Shown here: piece by piece, positions 28,958 to 39,400 of the stretch
How positions within the stretch are numbered: position 1 is the stretch's first letter
Layout of the letters: each line of letters starts with the position of its first letter
Assembly: GCA_977017575.1 (NCBI GenBank)
Contig: CDRNVI010000053.1
Span: 62,001 to 126,000 of the forward strand
Length of the DNA: 64,000 nucleotides
DNA from: Paramoeba atlantica
Lineage: Eukaryota > Discosea
Direction of reading: 5' to 3'
Position numbers and translations under genes: made by a program
The notes under the pieces: generated by a model
The model's database searches: none
Seen by the model: the letters and a program-made list of their open reading frames with translations, nothing else
Told to the model about the DNA's origin: nothing

Positions 28958-30071
28958 GGTTGTCCAGGCATTCCCCCGAGGCAGTCCATGGGTTTCTCTG
29001 GAATCGAGTCGCGGCCTATCGTTGCGCCATCTCGAGACGCTGTAGTGAACTCTCTTCTAGATACGTTTTATGCAGTTTTCCTGCCTCTTTGATTTTCGCC
29101 TTCAGCTCGTTTCGCGCGCCTCGACCGTGTGTATATCGTAGGGACCTCTTGAGTTGTCGGACGTGACCTGCTAGGGTTGCAGCAGACCGTTCGACTGCGG
29201 TTGGCCTTGATTTGCGCCCTGCCGAAACCCTGTGTGACCGGATCCGAAATGCACCAACGGCGTCAATGTGGCAGGCTACTTCATGGGCGGTAACTGCGAT
29301 GCAGCCTGACAGCAGCTTTGTCTGTTCGAGGGCCTCCTCTGAGTTCCGGGCGGGGCATATAAACTTATGGCACCGGTCTAACGCTCGTTGTTCGGTAAGG
29401 TGCCATTGTTCGGTGGTGAAGTGGATCATAACCCGACCTCCTTCGATAGTGCGTAGCTTACTCATGAGGCTAGCAGCTGTTTCTTCCTGCTCGGTCAAGG
29501 TTGGGGTTTCTGTCTGGGCTCGGGGGCGGCGTGGGTTTTGCGTGGGCCTCTGGGTGCGGAGCATTGGCTGTTCCCCACTGCTTTGGTGTCTACCACCTTC
29601 CGGTACACGCTGGGACCTAAATGCTCCCGTCCTTGGTGCGGCCTGCGAATTTTCGTTCGTGACTGCCCTTCCAGTCTCTGTTCCTCCTGTGGGGCTGGAG
29701 AAGGCCTGAGTGCTGATGTTGAGGGGGTTCCCCTAGTTTCCTCTCCGTTGTTCAATCCTTGCTCTGTGTTCCTGTGTTGCGACTCATCTGCGGTGTTACT
29801 TTGTGGTCGGGGTCTTGAGTCGCATGGCGGAGCTGTAATACTAGGTTCGGTTGGAATAGGGGAGGCGCTGTTCCTTGTGCCGACTCGGTCCTGAGCGGAG
29901 AGGAGACGTGTCTGGTCCCTTGAACTCGCAGTTGGTGTCCCAGGTGGTGTTGTAGAGTACATAATTTGTTAATGACGTGGAGGGCACATTCGTTGGACAT
30001 GGGTGACTGCTGTGGAACGGAGGCATATTTAATGCGTTATATTATAATATAATATTATAATATTAATATTT

Positions 30072-30542
30072 TTATATGCGTTTTATGATTGCAGATGTCC
30101 CTACAATCTGCCGAAGGTGTGAAGCGAAACTATTGAGGAAATCCCCACGAGCATGAGGGGAATACGTTTGGTAACTATTGTAAGCAGTCATATCACAACG
30201 GTGATAATCTACAAGGACGTAGTAACCATTAAACAGTAAAATAGAAACCACACGGCGCACTGATGTAATGTATTTCTTGGGCTGGCGACCTTGACCAAGT
30301 AAGAGCCGTGTTTTGCCTGTATCAAGAAACAGTATGTTTTTGTCGGCATCGGGTAACATGCGATACGTCCTCATGACATTTTCGCATATTTGATCTACAG
30401 CATGTGTTGGAAGACAACATTTCGGTCGCCGATACTTTCGCCACTCTGTGTCCAGGTCTACAATAGAGCTCGGAGAATCTGGCACACATATGTTCCGGTT
30501 TCTTGGTTTCACACGTACTCTTGGATTCACATGTGTCTTCAT
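30072..30542 (-). mobile_element. Ulp1/C48-like protease remnant, copy 1
   Basis: The minus-strand frame gives EWRKYRRPKCCLPTHAVDQICENVMRTY split over one motif, then LLLGQGRQPKK and a following beta segment. It is clearly related to 40960-41247 (EWKSLRCKSTMVPPHKLDHLCEKV; ILGQGKFPR) and to 37142-37525 (ILGQDKFPR). This copy covers the N-terminal half of the protease-like domain. Minus-strand coding patches continue up to about 31400 without a recognised family. A decayed fossil copy. Confidence 0.5.
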
Positions 30543-31379
30543 GGGAGTTTAGCAACGCTCCATGATCTTCCGGGGAATGTAGTTGAGATTGAGGCTGTGT
30601 ATTTGGATGCTCTACCCAAGGATTTTCGGTGGCAGGTCGCTTGATGTATGTGCGGGCGGCTTTTAGTATTGCTTCGCGATGAGTTTTCCACACTAGCGTG
30701 TGTGCTTCTATCCATTCGAGGACAAGATATCGGCTTACTTTTTCTTTGTTGTTGTGAAGACGCCATTCGCTGAGCAATTCATTGTATTGTCGCTTAAACA
30801 AGCGATTAAATACACGGTCATGAATTTGTATTGCCTTCGTGCAACCCCCAGGAATTGTATGAGGGTCGGAATTTTCAGGAATGTCGTCAGTGCGATGTCC
30901 TGAGCAATCATCTGTGATTATTGCTGTCGAAGACCTTTCCTGTGAAAAGGGTAAATAGCTCTTCAGCATGCGAGGATAAATGTCCTCCTTGACCTCTGGG
31001 CATGCTTCACCATTTCCTTGTAAATCGTGGAATTTTCCCGCGACTTCGCGTTATGCTCGAAAATTACAGTCGGGTTAAGGGGACATACCTCGTCAGACCC
31101 GAAATCATAGATGGCGGCCAAAAAAGCAGTCACCGTTTCCTTCGGATTTGTGTCGACAACCTTTGGTTGAGGACTCCCAATTTAGACAAGAGTATATCCT
31201 TGCACCTCCCCGTTTACGAACATCGCTGTTTCGTCTCCAAAAAGAGCAAACCGGTAATGTCGTACCGAATTTTGCACGTAGAGCTTCTCAGCCCAGCGCG
31301 AAATGCGGGTTTCAACGTTAGCGGGAGCAAGACACTGTATTCTGTCCCAGCGCCTCCAGACCCATCCGTAGTACTGTGC

Positions 31380-31740
31380 CCCCCCTAGTTATCTGTCACA
31401 CGTCACCCCCCTAGTTATCTGTCACTTTTTGGCACTTCGAATTGTTTTTTCGTCGACTACCCCCCCTAGTTATGTGTCACCTTTTAAAAATAGATAAAAT
31501 ACTTTTTTCCAAAAAAAACATGAAATGAAAGAAAAAAATTCCTTTTTTGTTCCAAGCGAATGGTCGTGCGTGGTGCTATTATAAACCGTTTCTGTAATTC
31601 CATGTTCTGACTTTTTTTTTGTGACAGACCCCCTCCCTAGTTATCTGTCGCACACTGATCCGCCTAGTTATCTGTCACACCCCTACCCCCCCCTAGTTAT
31701 CTGTCACCTTTTCGCGAAAAGTAGTGACAGTAGGGGGGGG
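31380..31740. repeat. Cluster of CCCCCCTAGTTATCTGTCAC ends
   Basis: The 20-bp motif CCCCCCTAGTTATCTGTCAC occurs about six times on the + strand (near 31381, 31408, 31462, 31630, 31661 and 31690), and an inverted GTGACAG with a G-run lies at 31724-31743. It looks like nested or tandem terminal repeats of small elements. A relative (CCCCCCACTTATTTGTCACC) is at 34290. Confidence 0.7.
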
Positions 31741-31828
31741 GGGTACAGTATCTTCGAAAACGAAAATACGTATCCTCCAAGGCATTCATTGAAGTTAAAC
31801 CAGTGTTTAACCGTATCATATCTACAGT

Positions 31829-32010
31829 GGTGATCAGCGTCTTTTACCCCCCCCCTACAGGTCTTGTATTTTGTCCGATTTTGGAAATATTTGGTATACC
31901 ACCGTTTTTCGACCCAATCATTCCGAATCCGAGGTCCTTTTTATTCGAGCGATCCCCTACCCCCCCTAGCCAGGTAGGGGTCAAAAAAGCTAATTACAAC
32001 TTTTTTGAGT
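31829..32010 (+). repeat. MITE family A end, copy 1
   Basis: Starts TACAGTGGTGATCAGCG and runs through CTACAGGTCTTGTATTTTG, CGATTTTGGAAATATTTGG and CCAGGTAGGGGTCAAAA. It matches 34034-34210 and the two ends of the complete copy at 59442-60183. Only one end is present here. Confidence 0.8.
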
Positions 32011-32284
32011 GTACTTTGCGAATGTTTCGGATGAAGAACAGTAGTAAAGTAAGTCAGAAGACGCGGAAAAGGAGTGCAAAGTAACCCCTAGTATTTAGTC
32101 ATATACCCTTTGGCCTTCTTGACCAAGAGTAGACTCTTACTTTGCTTGGCGTACTCAATGGTACATTGAGTATGTAAGTTCATTCAGCTTTTCTCTTCGA
32201 GGTGGGGTGAGGTGTACAATTTTATGACGAAATATTGGGTGCTCAAGGGCCGAGGTTGGAATGTCACATTCCGATTTCCAGATT

Positions 32285-32430
32285 ATTACTTACTGTCAAG
32301 GAGAACCCGCGTCGCTTCGCGCTGCGGGCCCGAATTTTCGCGTTTTTATGGCTCGAATTCTGGTCTGGTACGCTTATGAGTTCTTTTTTCTCAAAACTGG
32401 GGAACTCATAAGCAAGGGGGGGGGGTATAG
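32285..32430. repeat. Repeat with CTTATGAGTTC hairpin, copy 1
   Basis: GGTCTGGTACGCTTATGAGTTC is followed by its partner GGGGAACTCATAAGC, forming a hairpin. The same 140 bp, including CCCGAATTTTCG, recurs at 55465-55590. A GC-rich GTCGCTTCGCG hairpin precedes it. Confidence 0.75.
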
Positions 32431-32646
32431 TATATCCTTCTGGTGCTCAGACGTTGCGTTTTGGGAGTTTACGTGCAACATTGGATTTTTACGGCGATAT
32501 TTCTCCCTTTGTTCCGTGCACCACGCATCATAGCTTTTATCGTGCTTTTGAATATGCCTTCCTGCCGATACGTAATCGGCCTGCAGACCTCTTGCCGTCA
32601 GAAATCGTTTTTTATTAATCTCAGGACACAATTTGCATTCCACCAT
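32374..32646 (-). other. Possible zinc-finger fragment of a transposase
   Basis: The minus-strand frame begins ECKLCPEINKKRFLTARGL and continues to HIQKHDKSYDAW, a C-x2-C...H-x3-H-like pattern that might be a single zinc finger (BED or C2H2 type). No further domain follows, and the frame overlaps the hairpin repeat. Weak. Confidence 0.25.
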
Positions 32647-33009
32647 CTACTTTGCGCCCTCTGTATTAGGTACTTGAGCAAAGAATTCTTTACAAAAACT
32701 GTCCCGGGTGGGATTTTTCATCGAAAAAAGAATATCGTGTATTATACACGTGTATAGAGGCCTAATAATGAACTGTAATGAATACAGACGAATCAAAATC
32801 ATGAAATAAAATTCTGCGATTCCAAAGTACACGAAGAAAAAAAAGTTTTTTAAAGTTTTTAGAAAAAAATAAGTAACTTTAAAGTACTTTCTTGAAAGTT
32901 TTAAAGTTTCCGCGAACCTTGAATTAAACCTAAAGTTATTGGGCTAATATTTAGTAACTAGTCGTAAGCAACATGCATACCATTATGAAATAGATGTAAC
33001 AAAAAAGCC

Positions 33010-33999
33010 ATGGATTCAATAGCTGTATTCGGCGGTGCTGGATATATTGGTTCACACATCGTGCAAGAATTGTGTAAGTCAAAATTCGTGACCGTTGTTG
33101 ATAACTTGACTACAGGCAACCGCGACATGCTACCTTCTCAAGTTACATTCTTTGAGGGAGACGTCCGCGATAAGAAATTCTTGGCATCCTTTTTTCAAAA
33201 AATCCGTCCACAAGCTGTAATTCATGTGTGCGATCGTAGTAACGTTCAAGAGAGTGTCACAGACCCACTTCTCTATTATGAAAATAACGTAGTTGGTATG
33301 GTAACATTGCTACAAGAGATGCGTTTGTGTGGATGCAGTCAGTTAGTTTATAGTTCATCAGCTGCCGCATACGGAGACATTGACAGCAATGAAATTAACA
33401 TGCTTCCTGTTAACTCCCCACTTCGACCGAAAAATCCGTATGGTGAATGCAAAGCGACAGTAGAGCGACTCTTGCATACATGTGGTACAGCTTATGGCCT
33501 AAACTTTGTGGCCTTCCGCTTCTTTAATGTAGCTGGTGCCCATGAATCTGGCCTTTTGGGAGAAATCCATTCACCCCAAACGCATTTAATTCCAGTCTTA
33601 CTGGAGGTGGCTGCCGGGGTTCGTGATAGCGCTTCCTTGTACGGAACGGATTATCCGACGCGGGACGGAACATGCGTGCGAGACTTCGTTCACGTATGTG
33701 ACGTAGCTCATGCGCACCTTGATGCGCTTTGCTACTTACGAAACGGAGGATTATCCACGTGCATAAACTTGGGAAGTGGAATGGGATACACCGTACGAGA
33801 GGTTATCAAAATCGTACAGTCTATTACGGGATGCAGTATTCGTGTAGATGAGAAGAATAGACGACCAGGTGACCCAACGAGGCTTGTTGCGTGTGTCAAA
33901 GACGCTAAAAAGATATTACGTTGGTCGCCTCGCCATTCATCTCTGCCTGAGATTGTGGCAAGTGCGTGGAAATTCTATTCCTCCTATCGTAAACATTAG
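33010..33999 (+). CDS. GALE: UDP-glucose 4-epimerase
   Basis: The protein has 329 residues, the usual length of bacterial-type GalE. It belongs to the extended short-chain dehydrogenase family. The NAD-binding glycine motif is GGAGYIGS (residues 7-14), followed by VVDNLTTG and FEGDVRD. The catalytic Tyr144 and Lys148 are in NPYGECK, and the preceding VYSSSAAAYGD gives the active-site Ser. RFFNVAGAHESG, HLIPVLLEVAAG and TRDGTCVRDFVHVCDVAHAH are typical of GalE. It interconverts UDP-glucose and UDP-galactose in the cytosol (or glycosomes in kinetoplastids, where enzymes usually carry a targeting signal; no PTS1 is seen at the C terminus YRKH). It is the only convincing host gene in the transposon-rich block, intronless and intact. 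It resembles Firmicutes-like GalE, so bacterial origin is possible but unproven. Confidence 0.95.
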   Translation: MDSIAVFGGAGYIGSHIVQELCKSKFVTVVDNLTTGNRDMLPSQVTFFEGDVRDKKFLASFFQKIRPQAVIHVCDRSNVQESVTDPLLYYENNVVGMVTLLQEMRLCGCSQLVYSSSAAAYGDIDSNEINMLPVNSPLRPKNPYGECKATVERLLHTCGTAYGLNFVAFRFFNVAGAHESGLLGEIHSPQTHLIPVLLEVAAGVRDSASLYGTDYPTRDGTCVRDFVHVCDVAHAHLDALCYLRNGGLSTCINLGSGMGYTVREVIKIVQSITGCSIRVDEKNRRPGDPTRLVACVKDAKKILRWSPRHSSLPEIVASAWKFYSSYRKH

Positions 34000-34033
34000 A
34001 AATAAATAAACAATAGAAAAATAAAATCAACAT

Positions 34034-34210
34034 ACAGTGGTATTCAGCGACATGTCCCCCCTACAGGTCTTGCATTTTTTCCGATTTTGGAAATATTTGG
34101 TCTACTGCCGGTTTTCGACCCAATAGTTCGATTCCGCTGTCCTTTTCACCCGAGCGACCCTATTCCCCAGGTAGGGGTCAAAAAAGCTAATTACAACTTT
34201 TTTTGGGTCC
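34034..34210 (+). repeat. MITE family A end, copy 2
   Basis: TACAGTGGTATTCAGCGACATG, then CTACAGGTCTTGCA, CCGATTTTGGAAATATTTGG and CAGGTAGGGGTCAAAAAAGC. Same order as copies at 31829 and 59442. It lies 35 bp after the epimerase stop codon. Confidence 0.85.
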
Positions 34211-34577
34211 GAAAGTAAACGTTTACGATAGTTCTGGAAGGTACTTACCTTAGTTCTGGAAGGTAGTACCTTCATAGTACTACTATGACCCCCCCACTTA
34301 TTTGTCACCCCGTTTTCGAAAAAAGGACAAATAAGTACAAAAAAGAACAAATAAGAAGGGGGCGGCCGGTCGGTGGTGATAGGCAGAATATGGCAGAATA
34401 TGGCAAAAATCAGGTATCCCGGAAAAAAATTCCGCACGGCTCCGCGGCGCTTTGTTTTATTGCTTTTGCTGATGTTATTAAAACAGAAATCGGGGATTCA
34501 CCACTGTAGACAAAGTTCAATAATAATTGTAACACTTCCAAAAAGTCAAGATTTACTTTCACACTGACCTTACTAGC

Positions 34578-35339
34578 TTAGTCCTCGGGGAAATTAACCA
34601 ACTTAATCTTTCTGACTTTTATCTTCCTGCACGCTGATTTTGTCTTCCTGCGCGGTGGTGCCTGAGGACCTATGGGTCGTCCCCTTTTCTTCGGAAACAT
34701 TCCATTAATGACGATAGGGGGCTGCATCGGCACTTTTACATTGATGGGTGGAGGGGGACGGACAATTTGGAGAGGATCCTGGGTGACATCTGCCAAGTGG
34801 GAGGAAGGGGAAGGAACACTCACAGAAATAATAGACAATGTTTCGCTTTCTTGGGGTGTGTTCATCTGTGAACGGCGACTCACTCGGATGTTCTGGCCTG
34901 CGAGGTAGGCCCAAACACGACCAGCGAATACCTTGCATTCAGCTTCAGGATCAGACGAATTGAATTCGTCATGAGAGGCAACAACAGAACGAAGTTCCAG
35001 GCCGGCTTCGCTAATAAAGCCGTCTCGTACGTGCTCCGCACCCAGCCACCCACCACGATATGTGATGAGATTAAGGATCAATTGTGCGACCCCTGTGGCA
35101 AGAAGCGGAACACCACATACCAACACATCGTCGTAGAACGCAACCGCGCTCAGACAACGATTTAAAACGCGATCAATTGCGTCCGGGTCACCTTGCAGAA
35201 GAGTGATGTTTCCGCGAACAAAGCGATACTGTTTCAATGGCTTTTGTATCGCTGCCTTCCATTGCATGATGTACTTTTCTAAAAGAGCAAGCTCGGTCTG
35301 AATTTCCTCTGATACGGTTTGTACAGAGACGTCAGGCAT
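34578..35339 (-). CDS. AT-hook protein, likely companion ORF of the Harbinger-like transposon
   Basis: The intact 253-residue frame is on the minus strand. The N-terminal 140 residues are helical with acidic and Leu-rich stretches (EEIQTELALLEKYIMQW; AVAFYDDVLVCGVPLLATGVAQL). The C-terminal part is Pro-rich and ends with KKRGRPIGP, a classical AT-hook, followed by a Lys/Arg-rich tail, so it should bind AT-rich DNA in the nucleus. It lies about 150 bp downstream of, and on the same strand as, the decayed DDE transposase at 35484-36528. Harbinger elements typically carry a second DNA-binding protein (usually Myb-like) that helps import the transposase. This one is not Myb-like, so the companion role is inferred from position only. 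It could also be an unrelated gene. Confidence 0.55.
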   Translation of the reverse strand: MPDVSVQTVSEEIQTELALLEKYIMQWKAAIQKPLKQYRFVRGNITLLQGDPDAIDRVLNRCLSAVAFYDDVLVCGVPLLATGVAQLILNLITYRGGWLGAEHVRDGFISEAGLELRSVVASHDEFNSSDPEAECKVFAGRVWAYLAGQNIRVSRRSQMNTPQESETLSIISVSVPSPSSHLADVTQDPLQIVRPPPPINVKVPMQPPIVINGMFPKKRGRPIGPQAPPRRKTKSACRKIKVRKIKLVNFPED

Positions 35340-35483
35340 ATTAGTACGAAAGAAAGTGAAAAGAAGGAATGGATTCTTGGAACATAGAGGAATAAGGCTC
35401 TTTGAAGAACAACTGGCTTTCTACAATAATAAATTATGGGGAAATAAATATGGACTGGTTAATCATTATTATTTAATCATAGG

Positions 35484-36528
35484 CTATCGATCCCGTCCTG
35501 GCGACTTCGCTCGTTTTTTCGACTTTTTGGTTGAGGGGATAGGAAATTCCCTTAGCGCTTCCCGATACTGCGTTCTAATTAGCTCGCGTCTTTCCCTTTC
35601 CGTTCGAGAAGGAGCCTCAAAGTCACAAAAACATTGCTCAACAGGGGGTCGCGCAAAAGCTAATTTTCCGTCTTCATTAGCCCAAAATTGGACAGTTGAT
35701 GGATCAATCAATATTTTTTTCTCCAGCGCGAACGTTAAGCACTCCACATTACACATAAGTCGGAAAAGTTTTGATGTAGTTGAGTGGCTTCACTGGCAAA
35801 AATGCATAAACTTATGACAGTCAATATATGCATTGAATCTCTCTATTGTCACACGCAGGGAAGCAAAGTACTTATTAAATTTTGCCTCCTCTGCCCCCAG
35901 TGTTCATTGTCCTGACGGCGCGCTTGAAAGGTGATATCGTATGAGAATTCGACATGTAAGCCAAGTCTGCGGCGATTAAGTCATGCTCGTTGTGCGGCAT
36001 GGCCTCTTTTGTGACCCATTCTTTCCTCGGTAGATGTGAGGGTACGGAACTTTTAGAATCATGCTGCGCACCGATTGATGGCCCCTGGTACCAGATTGGT
36101 TGTCCTGCCACATTTAAATAAATCTGAATCTGTAGAACTTTAGTTTTATGTTTTCCGCTCTACGTATTTTTGTCTCCCCGCACATACATGTATATCGGTG
36201 TTCCATCCACTATGGCCGTCACATGCTTGAATTGTAGGTGCTGATACATCAAGCGTCTCTCAGGCTGACTGAGGTTGACTTTAAAATATGCGTTGAGGGC
36301 CTTGTGCATTTTCTCCCTACACGTAGTATCGGGCCTGACTTCATCGAACCACATTCGCATTATAAATCTGGCCTGATCATCAGTGCAATTCATATGCATG
36401 ACAATTAATGCAGATAGAACTCCATATGAGTCATAGACTCCTATTTTATGCATTAAGTGTTGCACAACGGTGCGCGTAAATCCAGTGAAAGTAAGGCACT
36501 CTTCGTCGGTCGGAATAGGAAATTTCAT
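35484..36528 (-). pseudogene. PIF/Harbinger-like (DDE_Tnp_4 style) transposase
   Basis: Minus-strand coding starts at 36528 with a helical DNA-binding region (FTGFTRTVVQHLMHKIGVYD) and reaches HVTAIVDGTPIYMYV, the first catalytic Asp. The same frame continues past an in-frame TAG near 36160 as SGKHKTKVLQIQIYLNVAG and IWYQGPSIGAQHDS, then LIAADLAYM with the second Asp. Near 35880 the frame shifts, and the third motif reads FNKYFASLRVTIERFNAY, containing the catalytic Glu. A stop follows about 12 residues later, and a C-terminal stretch continues to 35484. D-G-T, A-D-x-x-Y and R-x-x-x-E-R are characteristic of the IS5/Harbinger DDE group. Three disruptive changes make this a dead copy. TIRs were not found with confidence. 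Confidence 0.8.
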
Positions 36529-36662
36529 TTGATAAAAATAGAAAGGAACTAATACCAGCTAACATAAAGAATAGCTCACGTAAAATTACGAAATTTGTCG
36601 AATTTTACTAAAAGAAAACTAAAATTCGGGCCGCTTCACGCCGCGTGTATTTCAGGGGAATA

Positions 36663-36725
36663 AAGATACTGTGACCCCCCCTTTTAATATGGACAGGGGG
36701 TATCCCCCCCTTTTTTATGGACAAA
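36663..36725. repeat. Terminal-repeat pair, relative of 23996-24060
   Basis: GATACTGTGACCCCCCC, then TTTTAATATGGACAGG, a few bases, and the same motif again in direct order (CCCCCCCTTTTTTATGGACA). Next to it, at 36731-36752, is a GC-rich hairpin GCGCGCCGCGGAGCGGCGCC. Confidence 0.6.
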
Positions 36726-36870
36726 TCCGACCGCGCGCCGCGGAGCGGCGCCAATTTTGTTTTGCCACTTTTTCGTTTTTTTCCTCTTTTTTAGGGTATC
36801 TGTAGCTAGCTAATTTCGTCAGCTTTCAAATCACACAAAGGAGAAAAGGGGACGAACTGAGCTTAATAAT

Positions 36871-36925
36871 TCCCGGCTCACGAAAAGTGACCCCCCACTT
36901 TGTTGCATTTTTCAGATCTCATCAA
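36871..36925 (+). repeat. Solo end of the Tc1 derivative family of 52282-53213
   Basis: GGCTCACGAAAAGTGACCCC, then TTGCATTTTTCAGATCTC, matches the inward sequence of the right end of the 52-53 kb element. No partner end nearby. Confidence 0.65.
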
Positions 36926-37141
36926 GAGAATTTTGTGCGCCCAGGACGGGCTAAAACAAAGAACAATGAGCTTGTTTAGATTACAATTACTGTGCCCCCC
37001 ACTTATTTGTAGTAGTAGTAGTAGTAACTTTGAATTGCTTAATTTAGAAGTAATTAAATGCAGTAGTACGTATTGCCGAGTAACATTGATATAGTATCAC
37101 CCAGTAACATTGAATGTATGCCTTGTTTATTCTTTTTTTTT

Positions 37142-37525
37142 TCAGAAATCAGGAGGAACCCATTGCTCGCTAAGATTCCAACGAAATAGAACATACTTGT
37201 CTGATACCTTAAACAAAACACGATACATGTTATTTACTACATGTATAGCACAAGTGTTTTCGCCGGGACTTTGCTGTGGATATGCTACATTTCTTATCTC
37301 ATAAGCTTCGGGGGGCACGTTGAAATGCTTGCTCATACGCTCTTTGAATTTTATGATGTTGTCATGATATGACTCAGATGCATATCCGACAAAACTATCG
37401 TATATCACGCACCCTTGAATATAAACAAGAATGAAATGATATGCGTAGTAGAGGCATGCAAAAATGGTCGTGCTACGCGATAGCTGTCGTGGAAACTTAT
37501 CTTGTCCAAGAATGAAAGAAATCAT
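37142..37525 (-). mobile_element. Ulp1/C48-like protease remnant, copy 2 (catalytic half)
   Basis: The minus-strand frame reads FILGQDKFPRQ, then YHFILVYIQGCVIYDSF and, about 45 residues on, PQQSPGENTCAIHVVNN. The His-Asp-Gln-Cys order with a Gln-containing loop directly before the Cys is that of Ulp1/SENP and adenain-type cysteine proteases (clan CE). Upstream on the same strand (37820-37542) is an Arg/Pro-rich patch without known domain. Related copies are at 30072, 40960 and 49680. Such proteases occur in DNA transposons and in some virus-like elements; which kind this is remains open. Treated as a fossil fragment. Confidence 0.65.
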
Positions 37526-37934
37526 GACCCCCTTGCGTTAGTTAGTTTAACTCGTTAAACTCCTTATCCGGCTCGTCAGACCACATCCCCCACAGCTCCA
37601 GCCCTTGTTTCCGAATCTTTCCCCCCACCATCTGCGCGGGCTCGTTAGGCTCGTCTTTCCGACGAAAAACCGCACGCACTCTTACCACTGGTCGTTCGCC
37701 TGTCGCAATCATCAATTTTTTTCTAACGACTGTACACAACTGATTTAAAGATTGGGTGGGTAACGGCTCGGTAGGCGCTAGGTCGTCTGCCCCTGGTGTT
37801 ACATTTCGAGAATTACGCAAGGATCCTTGCCCGCTCTCGTGGCCATGTATTTTACAGTTTAGATATTTGGGGGCTATCTATATAACTATCTATATAACTC
37901 GCACAACTTTCGTCATCCGGAAAGTTCACCCAAA

Positions 37935-38425
37935 CTGCAGACATATCCAGTTACATAGACACATCTGATCACACAGAGAACCAAATCCACACAAACTCAT
38001 GCAGTCACACAGGCACCTAACTTACACAGACTCACCTACTCACACAGACAACTAAACTCACAGTCTCATCTTGTCACACAGCCACCCAAAACTCACATAG
38101 ACTCACCTGGTCACACAGACACCCAACACACAGTATCGTCTAGTCACATTGACACACTCAAAACTCACACAGAGTCATCTAGTCACACAGACACTCAAAC
38201 TCAGACTCATCTAGTCGCACAGACACCCAAACTCGCACAGACACCCAAACTCGCACAAACTCATCTAGTCACACAGACAACTAAACTCACACGAGTTCAT
38301 CTAGTTACACAGACAACCAAACTCACACAGACTCATCTAGTCACACAGACAACTAAACTCACACGAGTTCTTCTAGTCACACAGATAACCAACTGACACA
38401 GACTAATCTGGTCACATAGACATCA
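37935..38425. repeat. Minisatellite, about 33-36 bp unit, roughly 14 copies
   Basis: Degenerate copies of ACTCATCTAGTCACACAGAC followed by AACCAAACTCACACAG. No coding potential. The strand is strongly purine/pyrimidine-asymmetric (C/A-rich). Confidence 0.9.
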
Positions 38426-39012
38426 AAACAAAATTCGTTGCAAATTCTTCGCAGGTGACCTTGACACGTGACAAATCACGCAGGTGACCTTGACACGGAC
38501 ATCTCATCACGTAGAAGTTGTAGTCATATACAAGTACTCGCACACATAACTTTACAAATTGTTTTCTCCTCGCTCCTCCCCTGGACCCCGTGTATACACT
38601 TATGTATGCACAGGGTCCTTCCCCAGGCTTGGGACTGGGTAATGCGGAGCTATGAAGCGCCCTTCACCTAAGCAATAAATTGGTATTTGCTTCCATCTGC
38701 CAATCATTTGTAGCAAATTCTGCCCAGAGGTCTGACTTTACAACATGGACAAACTGATTTGTTGCCGAAGTCACAGCCTTGAAGGCAAAGAATCACATAT
38801 TCCTCGGTAATATTTATCAAGCACTGACTTCATCAAAAGAATACATGCAAATATGACACAACCAGAACAATCCATATCAGGTGCAATTCCAATAAAAAAA
38901 GAGAATAAATTATGAGGTAGCAATCTATTTCGATAAAATATACCATACTATGTTGTTCTGAGAACTGTTCTTTGTTCCCAGAACACCGAGAACACCATTC
39001 TATGAACCCACT

Positions 39013-39400
39013 TTACATGAAAAGTTTCGATGAACTTTGAAAAAAAAATAGAATCATCCAGCGAGCCGTTGTTGCATCGACTTCACCGTAGAAAATACGC
39101 TTCTTATGGGCGGATCTGGAGAACATGATCCAGTCCCGCGGATTTTTATTAAAGGATTTACCAGAGAGTAGGCGACGCATGCCATCCTGTATGAACGACC
39201 GACGTGCGACAGCTTCATCCGAGTCATTAATTTCACCGAGAAGACTTTGTTGCTTCGAAATGTGACTTGTTGCTAGTCCCAATATAGCGTATTCATGTCG
39301 CAAGTAACCGGCGAATTGATACTGTTTTCCTACAGAGACAATATCAACACGATTGGCTGCAAAATAATGACGACCCACATCACACCACCACTCATATTCG
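39013..39400 (-). mobile_element. Second, fragmentary VIPER-like retroelement copy
   Basis: The minus strand encodes a piece of the connection/RNase H region closely similar to that of the element at 44866-47684 (shared YQFAGYLRHEYAILGLA against FQFAGYLRHAHTILGIA; RDWIMFSRS against RDWQMFSNP; GEVDATTARW against AAVDATPTRW). Only this part is left. A decayed fossil fragment, opposite in direction to the larger copy. Confidence 0.8.

Larger units (their letters stand above)
25165..29962 (-). mobile_element. Non-LTR retrotransposon (LINE) of the restriction-like-endonuclease type, 3' truncated, with two nested insertions
   Basis: On the minus strand, from 29962 downward, there is a Pro/Ser-rich N-terminal region, a basic linker, a reverse transcriptase (28957-27869), a thumb/connection region (27894-26920, interrupted) and a Cys/His knuckle C-x2-C-x8-H-x4-C (KCPICNEE, RHIFAGC) at about 25330-25280 followed by RHNLV. 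The knuckle behind the RT and the RT style (QKGFLPRVNGTIEH) are those of R2/NeSL/CRE-like elements, whose endonuclease is C-terminal. That domain is missing: the copy ends at 25165 against the palindromic element. The coding sequence changes frame about three or four times. A 166-bp insert with a 12-bp duplication (27447-27612) and a mariner (25360-26917) interrupt it. Confidence 0.88.

Noticed and set aside
33010-33999. Recent bacterial transfer of the epimerase gene
   Set aside because: Protein is bacterial-like in length and motifs, but codon use matches neighbouring host genes and GalE is widespread; a tree would be needed.
37935-38425. CRISPR-like regularly spaced repeats
   Set aside because: Whole unit is repeated and degenerate, with no unique spacers; eukaryotic minisatellite.
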